Source: a virus. From it: a stretch of 31,752 nucleotides of DNA. Both the position numbers and the translations under genes were made by a program. Below the pieces are notes generated by a model that was not told where the DNA came from, did no database searches, and saw only the letters and a list, made by a program, of their open reading frames with translations. Shown here in pieces: positions 18,579 to 26,192 of the stretch. The stretch's first letter is position 1. The number at the start of each line of letters is the position of its first letter. The stretch lies in the IMG/VR virus record IMGVR_UViG_3300035701_000172, positions 1-31,752 of that record; one strand, given 5' to 3'.

Positions 18579-18779
18579 ATGGATAACATAGACAAGACAT
18601 TAGATGATTTCTTGGACAAGGGAACAATAACCAAGACGATTTCACCTGATGGAAAAGAGGAAGAGGTTTGTGATTTAACAACTGGTGAGTGCTATATCAT
18701 TAGATCTAGAGACGGCATAGTTGAAAGAATTAATAAAAGATATATTACTGAAGACGGTAGACAATTATTACAAGACTAA
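18579..18779 (+). CDS. Small hypothetical protein (66 aa)
   Basis: Not recognised. The protein is acidic and polar with no membrane segment. The second half contains short alternating strands (EVCDLTTGECYIIRSRDGIV), suggesting a small beta fold; two cysteines (C-x6-C) bracket a turn. It starts a two-gene unit behind a late-type box and is followed 12 nt later by gene 18792, so it is probably made late and may be a minor virion or assembly protein. Confidence 0.7.
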   Translation: MDNIDKTLDDFLDKGTITKTISPDGKEEEVCDLTTGECYIIRSRDGIVERINKRYITEDGRQLLQD

Positions 18780-18791
18780 TAAAATAAAAAT

Positions 18792-19493
18792 ATGGAAATG
18801 AAAAACATAAATGAGGAATTAAAGCGTTTCAATGCGATAAACAAATATGCAGAGAAACTAATAATTGAACAAGAACCACCACTTCCTGCTCCGCCTGCTG
18901 GGGCGCCGCCCGCAGGTGCGGGCGCAAATGCTCCATTACCACCGCCACCTGGTGGAGATGCCTCAATGGAGATGCCGCCAGAAGGCGCCGAAGAATTTAT
19001 GCCGCCGACCGGTAATACTGAGACTCCCGAAGCATCTGCTGAAGAATCAGGTGAGGATGATACGACTGAAGAATTAGATATTACTGATTTGGTTAATATG
19101 ACTAAGAGCATTAAGAAACAACTCGATGATACTCAAGGTCAGGATAAAACCGGAGCAGTAACACAACAAATGGACGCTGTTTTTAATAAATTAGGAGAAC
19201 TGGAAGCTAAATTAGGAGAAATGGATAATGTTTTGGCTAAAATCGACCAGTTAGGGGCACAAATTCAAGAAATAAAGCCAAAAACGCCCATGGAAAAACT
19301 TGAAATGAGATCTTTAGATTCATATCCATTTAATCAAAATCCCGCGGAGTTTTTTAGTGGAAAACAACAGGAAATGAAGGCATCAGGAAAAAATGAGTAT
19401 GTGCTGACCAAGAACGATGTTGAAAATTATGGAAAATATCAAATAATGAAATCATTTAATCCAAAAGCCGAAGAAAACGATTATATGTTTTAA
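18792..19493 (+). CDS. Pro/Ala-rich coiled-coil protein, putative virion or scaffold component
   Basis: 233 aa with four visible zones. Residues 1-27 form an amphipathic helix ending KLIIEQ. Residues 29-75 are a proline/alanine/glycine-rich linker (nt about 18876-19015, strikingly GC-rich for this genome). Residues 84-97 are acidic. Residues 98-162 form a coiled coil (DITDLVNMTKSIKKQLDD, then LGELEAKLGEMDNVLAKIDQL). A C-terminal part with YPFNQNPAEFF and a YVLTKNDVENYGKYQI helix follows. An alternative ATG two codons in (18798) cannot be excluded. The N-terminal helix followed by IIE-Q resembles the capsid-targeting peptides that T4-type prohead protease removes after [LI]-x-E. No family recognised; a structural role is inferred from the late box and position. 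Confidence 0.72.
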   Translation: MEMKNINEELKRFNAINKYAEKLIIEQEPPLPAPPAGAPPAGAGANAPLPPPPGGDASMEMPPEGAEEFMPPTGNTETPEASAEESGEDDTTEELDITDLVNMTKSIKKQLDDTQGQDKTGAVTQQMDAVFNKLGELEAKLGEMDNVLAKIDQLGAQIQEIKPKTPMEKLEMRSLDSYPFNQNPAEFFSGKQQEMKASGKNEYVLTKNDVENYGKYQIMKSFNPKAEENDYMF

Positions 19494-19519
19494 TATTTAA
19501 AAATATTTTGAAAAAAAAG

Positions 19520-19549
19520 AGAGTCTGGTTTTGTAATCAGACTTTTTTT
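19520..19549 (+). terminator. Rho-independent terminator after gene 18792
   Basis: Stem AGTCTG (19522-19527) with CAGACT (19538-19543), extended by a G-T and an A-T pair, a 10-nt loop (GTTTTGTAAT) and a run of seven T (19543-19549). An A-tract precedes the stem. It separates the late structural block from the replication block. The loop contains the -33 element of the next promoter. Confidence 0.85.
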
Positions 19550-19561
19550 ATGTATATTTTG
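19530..19561 (+). promoter_or_regulatory. Bacteroidota-type promoter of the gp32-like gene
   Basis: TTTG at 19530-19533, a spacer of exactly 19 nt, then TATATTTT (19553-19560) and G, close to the consensus TTTG-N19-TAnnTTTG. It lies 40 nt before the start codon at 19601. The -33 element lies in the loop of the terminator, and the spacer covers the 3' arm of the hairpin. Confidence 0.65.
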
Positions 19562-19600
19562 ATTAATAAACTTTTTTTAATAAACTAAATTACATTTTTT

Positions 19601-20443
19601 ATGGGAACATTTGAAGCCGTACAAGCACAGTACGAAAAAAACAAGAACGCCGCAAGCGGCAGCAAGTTCGCCTCTCAAGAGGAACGAATGAAGAAGTATT
19701 TCACCACAGTATTACCGAAAGGTGTTACTGAACAGGAAAGAAGAATACGCATTTTACCAACAAAGGACGGAACATCGCCGTTTGTTGAGGTTTATTTCCA
19801 CGAAATTCAAGTGGATGGAAAATGGGTTAAATTATATGACCCGAAACAAGAAGGAAAACGGTCACCATTAAATGAGGTTCATGACAGTTTAAAAGCAACT
19901 GGCGTTGAATCTGATGGAGAGCTGGCGAAGACTTATCGTTCACGCAAATTCTTTGTTGCTAAGGTTATCGATAGGGATCATGAACCGGACGGACCAAAAT
20001 TCTGGAGATTTAAATTTAACGCCAAGCAAGAAGGCATTATGGATAAAATTTGGCCGGTTTTCCGTACCAGAGGAGACATTACCGACATTGAAAAGGGCAG
20101 AGATTTAATTCTTTCATTATCATTAACCAAATCAGGCAAAGGTAAGGACTATACACAGATTAGTTCTGTACTGGACGCAGATCCAAGTCCATTGAATAAA
20201 GATGCTGAACAACTTAAAAAATGGGTCGAAGATTCATTAGTGTGGTCTGATGTTTATACTAAAAAACCAGAAGAATATCTTGAAATGGTAGCTAATGGAG
20301 AGACACCAAAATGGGATAAAGACAATAAGAAATGGGTTTCTACTTCACAATCTGAAATAGTAATTGGAGGAGATTCTGGAGGAGAACCAATGCCAGAGGA
20401 TCCACAAGCGAATGATGAACCCGAAGAAGAGCTTCCTTTTTAG
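19601..20443 (+). CDS. Single-stranded DNA-binding protein, T4 gp32-like
   Basis: 280 aa, close to T4 gp32 (301 aa). It coats ssDNA during replication and recombination. The N-terminal part is basic, as expected for the cooperativity domain. An OB-fold-like core runs from about residue 33 to 215 (TTVLPKGVTEQERRIRILP, VEVYFHEIQVDGKWVKLYD, SRKFFVAKVIDRDHEPDGPK and FWRFKFNAKQEGIMDKIW, then KGRDLILSLSLTKSG). Aromatic/basic DNA-contact residues are plentiful. The protein contains no cysteine at all, so the zinc site of T4 gp32 is absent. The C-terminal tail is acidic and ends EEELPF, like the DDDIPF tip of bacterial SSB. It has its own promoter and is closed by a terminator, giving a monocistronic unit, which suits a highly expressed protein. 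Confidence 0.85.
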   Translation: MGTFEAVQAQYEKNKNAASGSKFASQEERMKKYFTTVLPKGVTEQERRIRILPTKDGTSPFVEVYFHEIQVDGKWVKLYDPKQEGKRSPLNEVHDSLKATGVESDGELAKTYRSRKFFVAKVIDRDHEPDGPKFWRFKFNAKQEGIMDKIWPVFRTRGDITDIEKGRDLILSLSLTKSGKGKDYTQISSVLDADPSPLNKDAEQLKKWVEDSLVWSDVYTKKPEEYLEMVANGETPKWDKDNKKWVSTSQSEIVIGGDSGGEPMPEDPQANDEPEEELPF

Positions 20444-20473
20444 AAGGGAAAAATTACCTTTCTGATATGATAG

Positions 20474-20504
20474 TTGCCCGTATTCCAAAAATACGGGCAA
20501 TTTT
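20474..20504 (+). terminator. Terminator after the gp32-like gene
   Basis: An 11-bp perfect stem TTGCCCGTATT (20474-20484) with AATACGGGCAA (20490-20500), CCAAA loop and four T. The stem is GC-rich for this genome; the T run is short, so read-through is possible. Confidence 0.8.
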
Positions 20505-20521
20505 AAAAAATCTATTAAAAT

Positions 20522-21190
20522 ATGTCAACAACCTCATTTATAGACCAAGAATTAGAATATCAAATCGAACATAGTGTTACTGATGACTTTCGTAAAAAGG
20601 TGTCAAAAATTCTTGAAAAAGGAAGTGAACGCATCAAAAGCGAATATTTATACGGATCTCTTACTCTTGATGAGGCGTATAAAAAGGTAACTGTTCATGT
20701 TAGCAATAATAGTGGAAAGTATGAATGGCACACCCCAAAGAAGTTTGTTGATGCGGCAAGAGAGGTTATGGGAAATATTGATTTAGACCCCGCGTCATCG
20801 GAAATAGCAAATAAAGTTATTCAAGCTGATATCATATTTACAGAACAGGATAGCGGTTTGGTTCATCCTTGGAGCGGAAATATATGGATGAATCCACCGT
20901 ATAACAATTCATTGGTTAGAGAATTTACGAAAAAAATGGTAGAAGATCTACCAAACATAAATCAAGCATGTGTTTTGGTAAATAATGCAACAGAAACACG
21001 ATGGTTTCAACACATATCAGGAAAATGTGATATGATGTGTATGGTCTCTGGAAGAATAAAATTTCTTGATGAAAATGGAGAAGCTACGGGATCATCATTA
21101 CAAGGACAAGTTATTATGTATTTTGGTAAGAATGTAGATAAATTTCATGAAGAATTTAAAGTATTTGGAGAATGTTGGACGAGAAAATAA
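20522..21190 (+). CDS. dam: DNA N6-adenine methyltransferase, phage Dam type
   Basis: Phage DNA N-6-adenine-methyltransferase family (PF05869-type). About 60 N-terminal residues of unknown role lead into the conserved core: EWHTPKKFVDAAREVMG at 68-84, the DLDPASS loop at 87-93 and the catalytic IWMNPPYNNS (NPPY 124-127), followed by CVLVNNATETRWFQ, MVSGRIKFLDENG and SSLQGQVIMYFG. The family methylates adenine in phage DNA, usually to resist host restriction; some members act on GATC, others are non-specific, and specificity cannot be read from sequence alone. It lies between the gp32-like gene and uvsX. A TATTTATA inside it (20645) is judged a chance match. Confidence 0.93.
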   Translation: MSTTSFIDQELEYQIEHSVTDDFRKKVSKILEKGSERIKSEYLYGSLTLDEAYKKVTVHVSNNSGKYEWHTPKKFVDAAREVMGNIDLDPASSEIANKVIQADIIFTEQDSGLVHPWSGNIWMNPPYNNSLVREFTKKMVEDLPNINQACVLVNNATETRWFQHISGKCDMMCMVSGRIKFLDENGEATGSSLQGQVIMYFGKNVDKFHEEFKVFGECWTRK

Positions 21191-21211
21191 AAAGAATTAA
21201 AAATAAATAAT

Positions 21212-22243
21212 ATGGCAATTAAAAAAACAGATTTTTCAGAAATTGTAAAAAAATATTCAGCTGAAGCGTCATTTAAACCAGATAGATACTTTGATCTAGG
21301 CGACGCGTTTTTAGATGCTTGTGGCATTCCGGGCCCCGCTATGGGTCATATAACCATGCTTTTAGGTCACACCGACACAGGAAAAACCACGGGATTAATC
21401 AAAACTGCAATAGATGCACAGAAAAAGGGAATACTTTCTGTTTTTATTATAACCGAACAGAAATGGAGAATGGAACATGCAAAACTTATGGGTTTTGAAT
21501 GCGAAGAGCATATTGATGAAAAAACAGGAAATTCAAGTTGGAAAGGATTTTTTATTTTCAGAAATGATTTTAAATATATTGAAGAGATTACAACTTTTAT
21601 AAATGATATGCTTGATGCGCAAGCAAAAGGAGAGATACCTTATGATTTATGTTTTTTATGGGATTCCGTGGGTTCCGTTCCATGTAAAATGACATATGAA
21701 GGTCGCGGAGGTAAAATGCACAATGCTGCCGTGTTGTCAGATAAAATAGGAATGGGACTAAATCAGAGAATTGGTAGTTCAAGACATTCTGACGAAAAAT
21801 ATATGAATACAATGGTTATATGTAATCAGCCATGGGTTGAACTTCCTGAGCCAAATAATCCAAAAGGCCAGCCGAAGATAAAAGCCAAGGGCGGTGAGGC
21901 AATATGGTTAAATTCAACATTGGTATTTTTATTTGGGAATCAAAAAGGTGGTGGTATAACTAAGATATCAATTACAACAAATGGTAGAAAAACCAAAATT
22001 GCAACAAGAACTAAAGTAAGCGTTATGAAAAACCATCTCAATGGATTAGGATATGAGGATGGTAAAATTTTAATAACCGCTCATGATTTTATGCGTTGTA
22101 AAAATGAAACAGAAGAAAAAGCGTCTATTACGGAATATAAGAAAATTGCAGGAGCATATATTAGTGAACGATTAGGAGTTCCGATTGATGATATAGATAA
22201 TGCTAAAATTGAAGAAGAAGAAATCGACGCGGCGTCAGATTAG
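21212..22243 (+). CDS. uvsX: UvsX/RecA-like recombinase
   Basis: 343 aa ATPase that forms filaments on ssDNA and drives strand exchange and recombination-dependent replication. The Walker A motif is GHTDTGKT at 52-59, and Walker B is LCFLWDS at about 146-152. The L2-like region (about 215-245, KIKAKGGEAIWLNSTLVFLFG) is as in phage UvsX. The acidic C-terminus (IEEEEIDAASD) recalls the tail of RecA/UvsX. The start is preceded by AAATAAATAAT, and the gene follows dam by 21 nt. A homing-type HNH gene sits directly downstream, but the recombinase itself contains no intein or intron. Confidence 0.93.
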   Translation: MAIKKTDFSEIVKKYSAEASFKPDRYFDLGDAFLDACGIPGPAMGHITMLLGHTDTGKTTGLIKTAIDAQKKGILSVFIITEQKWRMEHAKLMGFECEEHIDEKTGNSSWKGFFIFRNDFKYIEEITTFINDMLDAQAKGEIPYDLCFLWDSVGSVPCKMTYEGRGGKMHNAAVLSDKIGMGLNQRIGSSRHSDEKYMNTMVICNQPWVELPEPNNPKGQPKIKAKGGEAIWLNSTLVFLFGNQKGGGITKISITTNGRKTKIATRTKVSVMKNHLNGLGYEDGKILITAHDFMRCKNETEEKASITEYKKIAGAYISERLGVPIDDIDNAKIEEEEIDAASD

Positions 22244-22255
22244 TAATTTAAAATA

Positions 22256-22921
22256 ATGTCAAAGAAAATTTGTTGTAAATGTGAAATCGAAAAAGATTTT
22301 TTCGATTTTGGTAAATCATCAAGAAGTAAAGATGGATTAAATTATTCTTGTAAGGAATGTAATAATAAACGTAGTAAAGAATATTCCAAAGAGAATTATG
22401 ATAAAGTTTTAATGGCTCAACGAATATGGAGACAAAAGCATCCTGATTGGGTTAGTGATCGTAATAGAAAAAATTATATAAAATTTGGCGAAAAAAATAA
22501 ATTACGGGTGAAAATTTGGTATAAAAATAACCCAGAAAAAAAGAAAGAATATCGTGAGAATTATAATCCAAGAAAAAGAGAACGAAAAAAAGAAAGACAA
22601 CAATACGATCCAATTTATAAAATTACTAATAATATGAGATCTAGTTTACATAAATATATAAAAAAATTAAACATAACAAAGAGAAATAAAACATTTGAAA
22701 TTGTTGGAATATCACCATCAGAATTAAAGGAGTATTTAGAAAACCAATTTATCGATGGAATGAATTGGGAAAATCACGGACAATTTGGTTGGCATATTGA
22801 TCATAAAATACCATTAGATTCAGCAAAAACAGAAAATGAATTATATGAATTATGTCATTACACAAATTTACAACCTTTATGGTGGCTAGATAATATTCAT
22901 AAGTCATCTAAAATCGTTTGA
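22256..22921 (+). CDS. HNH endonuclease, free-standing homing type
   Basis: 221 aa. The N-terminal zinc-binding pair is C6-x2-C9 with C32-x2-C35 (CKCEIEKDFFDFGKSSRSKDG, shortened: CKC…YSCKEC). A very basic, Lys/Arg/Asn-rich middle (38-120) probably binds DNA. The HNH core is at about 178-215: WHIDHKIPLD (H180, D182, H183), N204 in YTNLQPLWW and N213/H215 in DNIHKS. The layout matches phage HNH homing enzymes. It is inserted between uvsX and the RNase H gene, 12 nt after uvsX, in a more AT-rich composition. Its stop codon overlaps the -33 element of the next promoter. Confidence 0.88.
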   Translation: MSKKICCKCEIEKDFFDFGKSSRSKDGLNYSCKECNNKRSKEYSKENYDKVLMAQRIWRQKHPDWVSDRNRKNYIKFGEKNKLRVKIWYKNNPEKKKEYRENYNPRKRERKKERQQYDPIYKITNNMRSSLHKYIKKLNITKRNKTFEIVGISPSELKEYLENQFIDGMNWENHGQFGWHIDHKIPLDSAKTENELYELCHYTNLQPLWWLDNIHKSSKIV

Positions 22922-22947
22922 TTTCTCAAAAAAATTATGTATCTTTA
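22917..22947 (+). promoter_or_regulatory. Bacteroidota-type promoter before RNase H gene
   Basis: TTTG at 22917-22920, a 19-nt spacer and TATCTTTA at 22940-22947, close to TTTG-N19-TAnnTTTG. It is followed by an AT-rich leader of about 45 nt, with an ATTTATAATAT run, before the ATG at 22996. The TGA stop of the HNH gene (22919-22921) overlaps the -33 element. Confidence 0.62.
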
Positions 22948-22995
22948 ATAATATATAATATACGATTTATAATATATTCACGAATAACAAAATAA

Positions 22996-24012
22996 ATGTC
23001 TACGACGCTTCTCGTTGATTCTGATAATTTACTAACGATCGGATTTTTTGGCATAAAAAATTATTTTTATAAGGGAGCACATATTGGGGGAATTTTTCAT
23101 TTCCTCAATACCCTTAGATTATCATTTGAAAATTATCATTTAGATAAAATTGTTGCTTTTTGGGATGGAGAGGACTCTTCAAGATCCAGAAAACAAATTT
23201 ATCATCATTACAAAGAAGGTAAACATAGTAGATTTAAGACAGAAGAAGAGGAGGGGTCTTATAATTATCAGAGAAACAGAATTAAACAGTATTTAGAAGA
23301 AGTTTATGTTCGTCAAGGAGAATATCAATATTGCGAGACAGACGATTGTATTGCGTATTATACTCAGAATTCCCCAAATGAGAAAAAAATTATATTTTCG
23401 TCAGATGGCGATTTAACTCAACTTGTTTCAAAAGACACACAACTATATAACCCATCACACAGAAAGTTATATAAACCAAAAGATATGTTTGTGTATGACC
23501 ACGAAGAACTTTTAATTGAAAACATTAAATTGGCTAAAATGTTGTGTGGGGATCCTTCCGACAATATCGCAGGAATTAGAAATCTCGGAGTTAAAAGACT
23601 CATGATGCTTTTTCCTGAAATTGTAACTCAACCTCTAACAATGGATTATATAAAACATAAAGCAAATTTTCTTTTTGAACAAGATAAAGAAGATAAGCTC
23701 GTTCAAAATCTATTAACTGGGGTTACTAAATATGGGGTATTTGGTGACGAATTTTATCATATTAATAGTAGTATTGTTAGTTTAGATAATCCACTCCTAA
23801 CAGATGAAGCAAAGGAGAGTGTAAAATCATTAATAAACGAAAATCTTGACACCGAGGGTAGATCATATAAAAACACAATGAAAATGATGATGGAAGATGG
23901 AATATTCCAAGTATTACCCAAATCGGATGATGCATGGATAAAATTTTTAAATCCCTTCCTCAGATTAACCCGAAAAGAAAAAAATAAACGCTACTTAAAT
24001 TTTAAAAAATAA
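22996..24012 (+). CDS. rnh: T4-type RNase H / 5'-3' exonuclease (FEN-1-like)
   Basis: 338 aa (T4 RNase H is 305). Removes RNA primers and flaps behind the replication fork. Metal-binding acidic residues typical of the fold are visible: LLVDSDN (D8, D10), AFWDGEDSSRSRKQIYH with D57, ETDDC (E114, D116, D117), SSDGDL (D137, D139) and GDPSDNI (D186, D189). A helix-turn-helix clamp IAGIRNLGVKR follows at 191-201. The HHYKEGKH arm region at about 70-77 matches the helical arch entry. Translation overlaps the next gene (TAATG at 24010-24014), so the next gene is probably translationally coupled. Confidence 0.92.
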   Translation: MSTTLLVDSDNLLTIGFFGIKNYFYKGAHIGGIFHFLNTLRLSFENYHLDKIVAFWDGEDSSRSRKQIYHHYKEGKHSRFKTEEEEGSYNYQRNRIKQYLEEVYVRQGEYQYCETDDCIAYYTQNSPNEKKIIFSSDGDLTQLVSKDTQLYNPSHRKLYKPKDMFVYDHEELLIENIKLAKMLCGDPSDNIAGIRNLGVKRLMMLFPEIVTQPLTMDYIKHKANFLFEQDKEDKLVQNLLTGVTKYGVFGDEFYHINSSIVSLDNPLLTDEAKESVKSLINENLDTEGRSYKNTMKMMMEDGIFQVLPKSDDAWIKFLNPFLRLTRKEKNKRYLNFKK

Positions 24013-24464
24013 TGATTATGCAAAATCAAGACATCACTAAAATGGAATTTCTCTTAACTTTAGAGAAAAATATTGTTATACAGAGATTTTTTAATGTTAT
24101 TAATTATAATCCAGAATCGAGAAATTCATTGGATCTATATGAATGTGTAAAAGACATTTGTAATGAAATTTCCCAAGATCTCAAAACAAAAACATTGGAT
24201 TATTTAAATGAAAATCAAAATTATTTTTTTGATATTAATAGTAATGCCGAAACAATTGAAAACAAAGAAGAATATTTTTTATTACAAATAAAATTGGGGG
24301 ATGAACTATTTATTTCTAGAATATTTCCAGCTCATGTATACCACCCCAAAGTAAGATATGCTGTAGATATTAGACCAAAAGTTAGGAAAATTTTAGCAGA
24401 TCTAACTGATGTTCTTTCATCTAGAAGTCTGATCAAGAAATATCTTCAATATGAGCTGAAATAA
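24012..24464 (+). CDS. Unidentified 150-aa replication-cluster protein
   Basis: Not recognised. Its start shares a base with the stop of rnh, and the replicative helicase gene begins 24 nt after its end. A second in-frame ATG at 24018 could be the real start. The protein is mainly helical at both ends. A middle strand pair (YFLLQIKLGDELFISRIFPAH, residues about 87-107) is followed by a conserved-looking basic helix (RPKVRKILADLTDVLSSRSL). In T4 the interval after rnh holds dsbA, 33 and 59 (late transcription and helicase loading), so a role in helicase loading or late transcription is possible. This rests on position only; no sequence match to those proteins was visible. Confidence 0.72.
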   Translation: MIMQNQDITKMEFLLTLEKNIVIQRFFNVINYNPESRNSLDLYECVKDICNEISQDLKTKTLDYLNENQNYFFDINSNAETIENKEEYFLLQIKLGDELFISRIFPAHVYHPKVRYAVDIRPKVRKILADLTDVLSSRSLIKKYLQYELK

Positions 24465-24488
24465 ATGGAAATAGAAAGGTAAAAATAT

Positions 24489-26132
24489 ATGAGTGAGAAA
24501 AATTTTGGTCATTTAGGGACGACGTTTCAGCAGGGACTCCTTAAAACTATCATCGAGGATAAGAAATTTGCCGTATTAATTATTGATGTTATAAAAAGTT
24601 CATATTTTGATGGTCCATATTTCAAGTATCTTATGGAAAACATCAGGGAATTACACGAACTTTATAAAGTAATTCCAAATTATGACACATTGCAACAAAA
24701 AATAATGTCAGAAAATCTTAATACTTCTGGAAAGGTTCATTTAGATACTCTGGCAGAAATAAAAAAATTAATACTTGAAGATAGTAGTTATATTAAAGCG
24801 ACTTCCTTAAATTTTTGCAGACAACAGGTATTAAAAAGGGCATTAAAGGAGTCGGATGAAATTATACAGAATGGAGCATTTGAAGAATATAATAAAATTC
24901 AGGGACTTATAACAAATGCTTTACAAATTGGAGCACATACCGACGATATTTCAGAAATTAGCGAAGGCGTTCGAGAATCATTACAAAAAGATGCAAGAGT
25001 CCCGTTTCCAACAGGAATTAATGGGATCGACAATTTACTTAAAGGCGGAATAGCTCGCGGAGAATTGGCAATCATTCTCGCCCCAACGGGGATCGGGAAA
25101 ACTAGCATGTTAACTAAAGTTGCCAATACAGCATATAATTGTAGTGCGAATGTTTTACAAATTTTTTTCGAAGACAATTCTAATGAAATTCGTAAAAAAC
25201 ATTATACGATATGGACAGGAATTGCTCCTGATAATCAACAAGCAAATGAGGATCTTGTTGTACAGAAAGTAGATGAAATTACTTCAGGCAGAAAGAATCG
25301 TTTATATTTATTAAAATTATCACCTTTTGGAATTTCAATTGCAGACATCAGGAACAAAGTTAGAAAACTCGAATCTGAAGGACATAAGATTGATTTATTG
25401 GTTCTTGATTACATTGATTGTATTTCACTTGAGAAATCGGTTGAGGGTGAAGAATGGAAGGGAGAGGGAACGATTATGAGAAGTTTGGAAGCAATGTGTG
25501 ATGAATTTAATATTGCAATATGGACAGCGACACAAGGTAATCGCGAAAGTATGAAATCTGATGTTGTAACATCAGACCAAATGGGCGGTTCAATTAAAAA
25601 AGCTCAAATTGGACATGTTGTAATTTCAATAGCAAAAAGCCTTACACAAAAAGAAAATAATTTAGCAACAGTTACATTACTTAAAAGCCGTATCGGTAAA
25701 GACGGAATTGTTTTTCAAAATTGTAAATTTGATAATGAATTACTTGAATTCGATACGGACACACAGAATACACTACTTGGTCACGAAGAAGAAAGGTCAG
25801 AAGCAAGAAAACAACACGCAGCGGAAATTTATAAGGATTCGTTGGAAAGAAAATCTAAAATAAAACAAGAATTTAAACAAGATACCAGGCTCGACATGGA
25901 AATAGCGGTAAGTAAAGTATTCGCAGAAAAAGAAGAGGAAAAAGAAAACTTAAATCAACTTCAAAATTTCGAAAATCCGGTAGAAACAAAAATTGAACTT
26001 CCATCTGTTGATCCTATCGAAATCACAGAAAAAATGGCGGAAAAAATCGTAACAGGAAATCCACGACAAAGAGCCGCCGAAGTATATAAAAAGAAGAAAC
26101 TTCAAGAAATAAAAATTAATAATACAGGATAA
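24489..26132 (+). CDS. Replicative DNA helicase, DnaB/T4 gp41-like
   Basis: 547 aa hexameric helicase moving 5'-3' on the lagging-strand template. A helical N-terminal domain (1-150) precedes the RecA-type motor: PFPTGINGIDNLLKGGIARG leads to Walker A APTGIGKTS (198-206), a glutamate-bearing FFEDN (H1a-type) at 226-230, Walker B LLVLDYID (303-310), an IWTATQGNRES segment (H3, about 341-351), MGGSIKKAQIG, and a C-terminal LLKSRIGKDG arginine-finger-like strand (about 398-407). Beyond about residue 430 is a charged helical tail, longer than in gp41, with two copies of a short motif (RKQHAAEIYK and RQRAAEVYK). The start is preceded by GAAAGG, one of the few purine-rich upstream elements here. 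A primase gene is not in the window. Confidence 0.9.
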   Translation: MSEKNFGHLGTTFQQGLLKTIIEDKKFAVLIIDVIKSSYFDGPYFKYLMENIRELHELYKVIPNYDTLQQKIMSENLNTSGKVHLDTLAEIKKLILEDSSYIKATSLNFCRQQVLKRALKESDEIIQNGAFEEYNKIQGLITNALQIGAHTDDISEISEGVRESLQKDARVPFPTGINGIDNLLKGGIARGELAIILAPTGIGKTSMLTKVANTAYNCSANVLQIFFEDNSNEIRKKHYTIWTGIAPDNQQANEDLVVQKVDEITSGRKNRLYLLKLSPFGISIADIRNKVRKLESEGHKIDLLVLDYIDCISLEKSVEGEEWKGEGTIMRSLEAMCDEFNIAIWTATQGNRESMKSDVVTSDQMGGSIKKAQIGHVVISIAKSLTQKENNLATVTLLKSRIGKDGIVFQNCKFDNELLEFDTDTQNTLLGHEEERSEARKQHAAEIYKDSLERKSKIKQEFKQDTRLDMEIAVSKVFAEKEEEKENLNQLQNFENPVETKIELPSVDPIEITEKMAEKIVTGNPRQRAAEVYKKKKLQEIKINNTG

Positions 26133-26192
26133 GGTTTATTATGAATAAGAAAGGATTAAGACAATAATATTTTAAATAAAAAATAATAATTC

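Noticed and set aside
18776-19111. 111-aa minus-strand ORF rich in Gly/Ala/Ser
   Set aside because: It is the complement of the Pro/Ala-rich linker of gene 18792.
20645-20652. TATTTATA inside the dam gene as a promoter
   Set aside because: Within coding sequence and not near a start codon; taken as background frequency, as is the copy at 26417 in nrdJ.
24465-24482. Five-codon ORF (ATG to TAA) before the helicase gene
   Set aside because: It could be a leader peptide, but nothing beyond its presence supports this.
26141-26167. Eight-codon ORF between helicase and nrdJ
   Set aside because: Too short and without supporting context; probably leader sequence.
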